Source: Halobacteriovorax sp. (lineage in GTDB: Bacteria; Bdellovibrionota; Bacteriovoracia; Bacteriovoracales; Bacteriovoracaceae). From it: DNA of 6,540 bases. Positions 5,849-6,540 of the stretch are shown here, in pieces. How positions within the stretch are numbered: position 1 is the stretch's first letter; every line of letters begins with the position of its first letter. The notes under the pieces were generated by a model. It was not told where the DNA came from. It saw only the letters and a program-made list of their open reading frames with translations, and made no database searches. Position numbers and translations under genes: made by a program. The DNA lies in assembly GCA_002686115.1 (NCBI GenBank), contig NZAF01000038.1, forward strand, positions 8,719 through 15,258. The letters run 5' to 3'.

Positions 5849-6540
5849 ATGGAAATAATAAAAAAGACCTCATTCGATAGGATTTATGCTTTTTCTCTGG
5901 CATCTCTTGTTTTAAAGGAGGGCTCTTTTGCTGGGGCCGCGAGAAGAATTGGAATTGCTCCATCAAACGTAACCAAAGAGATTCAAAAGTTAGAAGAATA
6001 TCTTGGAATTAAAATATTCAAAAGAACAACTCGCTCTATTTCACTTACTCAAGAAGGTAGAGTCGCGATAGAAAGATCTCGTCGAATCTTAAATGACCTT
6101 GGAGAGTTAGAAGAGAATTTACTCGGGACTCTTGATGTGAGTAAGGGATCTTTACGTATTACTGCTCCAACGACACTTGGGCAAAGTTTTTTTGCTGATA
6201 TCATTGCTGATTATCAAATATCTCATCCCTATATTGATATAGATCTAAGGTTTACAGATAGGATTCTAGATCCTGTTGAACAGGATATAGATATTAGTAT
6301 CAGAACGGCTTTTAGTCTTAAAGACTCAAGTATGTTTGTAAGAAGAATTGGCCATGTCAAACGAGTTGTTGTGGCATCGACAAAGTACTTAGAGAGTTTT
6401 AAGAGACCTAGAAATCCAGACGAACTTCATGAACATAATTGTCTTCTTTATATGAGAGGAGATAGTCCCTTCATATGGTCATTTGAAAAAGGGAGTATTA
6501 AAAAAAATATTCATGTGACAGGTACATATAGATCAAATAA
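5849..6540 (+). CDS. LysR-family transcriptional regulator, CrgA/AaeR type, 3' end cut off
   Basis: 230 codons are present before the right edge; the family is normally about 290-310 residues, so roughly a quarter is missing. Residues 8-66 form the winged helix-turn-helix: RIYAFSLASLVLKEGSFAGA, then ARRIGIAPSNVTKEIQKLEEYLG, then KIFKRTTRSISLTQEG. A linker helix (70-95) leads to the effector-binding domain, which begins GSLRITAPTTLGQ. The segments FTDRILDPVEQDIDISIRT and LKDSSMFVRRIG fit the CrgA subgroup, whose effectors are often aromatic or quinone-like compounds; the effector here is unknown. It diverges from ndh, so control of ndh and of its own gene is the obvious inference. The ATG at 5849 is the only sensible start, because an in-frame TAA lies at 5834-5836, but no Shine-Dalgarno sequence precedes it. 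Confidence 0.9.
   Translation, partial: MEIIKKTSFDRIYAFSLASLVLKEGSFAGAARRIGIAPSNVTKEIQKLEEYLGIKIFKRTTRSISLTQEGRVAIERSRRILNDLGELEENLLGTLDVSKGSLRITAPTTLGQSFFADIIADYQISHPYIDIDLRFTDRILDPVEQDIDISIRTAFSLKDSSMFVRRIGHVKRVVVASTKYLESFKRPRNPDELHEHNCLLYMRGDSPFIWSFEKGSIKKNIHVTGTYRSN

Overview
The window is AT-rich bacterial DNA with tightly packed genes and short gaps. The best guess for the source is a Gram-negative, marine or predatory type bacterium of the Halobacteriovorax/Bdellovibrionota kind. That guess rests on AT-rich codon use, the adjacent TIGR03546/TIGR03545-type pair, a Gram-negative-style envelope protein, and NDH-2 and CrgA-type LysR genes. It is a judgement from sequence character and no database search was possible. 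There are eight genes, two of them cut by the window edges. No RNA gene, insertion sequence, CRISPR array, attachment site or origin was seen.

Left part, plus strand (1-3801). First comes the 3' end of a gene that may encode an L,D-transpeptidase-like (YkuD) enzyme. Next is a membrane acyl-CoA/acyl-lipid desaturase with the three classical histidine boxes, starting at GTG. A small hairpin overlaps its stop codon, and a good sigma70-like promoter (TTGACC-17-TAGAAT) then leads into a two-gene operon. The first gene encodes a 175-aa polytopic membrane protein (TIGR03546 type). Two bases later comes a 639-aa single-anchor protein (TIGR03545 type) with an AsmA-like N-terminal part and long Lys/Glu-rich coiled-coil segments. 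The theme is the envelope and membrane lipids, but the function of the pair is not known.

Middle and right, minus strand (5762 down to 3815). A three-gene unit reads leftwards. It holds a type II NADH dehydrogenase (ndh); a 125-aa secreted protein built from three 36-residue repeats, each with two cysteines at fixed spacing; and a small NATD1/YjdJ-type GNAT acetyltransferase. The gaps are 22 and 15 bases. This unit runs convergently into the TIGR03545 gene, with 13 bases between the two stop codons and only weak hairpins as terminators.

Far right, plus strand (5849 to the edge). A CrgA/AaeR-type LysR regulator diverges from ndh across an 86-base gap, the usual arrangement for a LysR protein and its target. 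It has no visible ribosome binding site.

The least explained item is the three-repeat cysteine protein between the respiratory dehydrogenase and the acetyltransferase. Next is the TIGR03546/TIGR03545 pair. Nothing here is a clearly recognisable new defence or mobile system.
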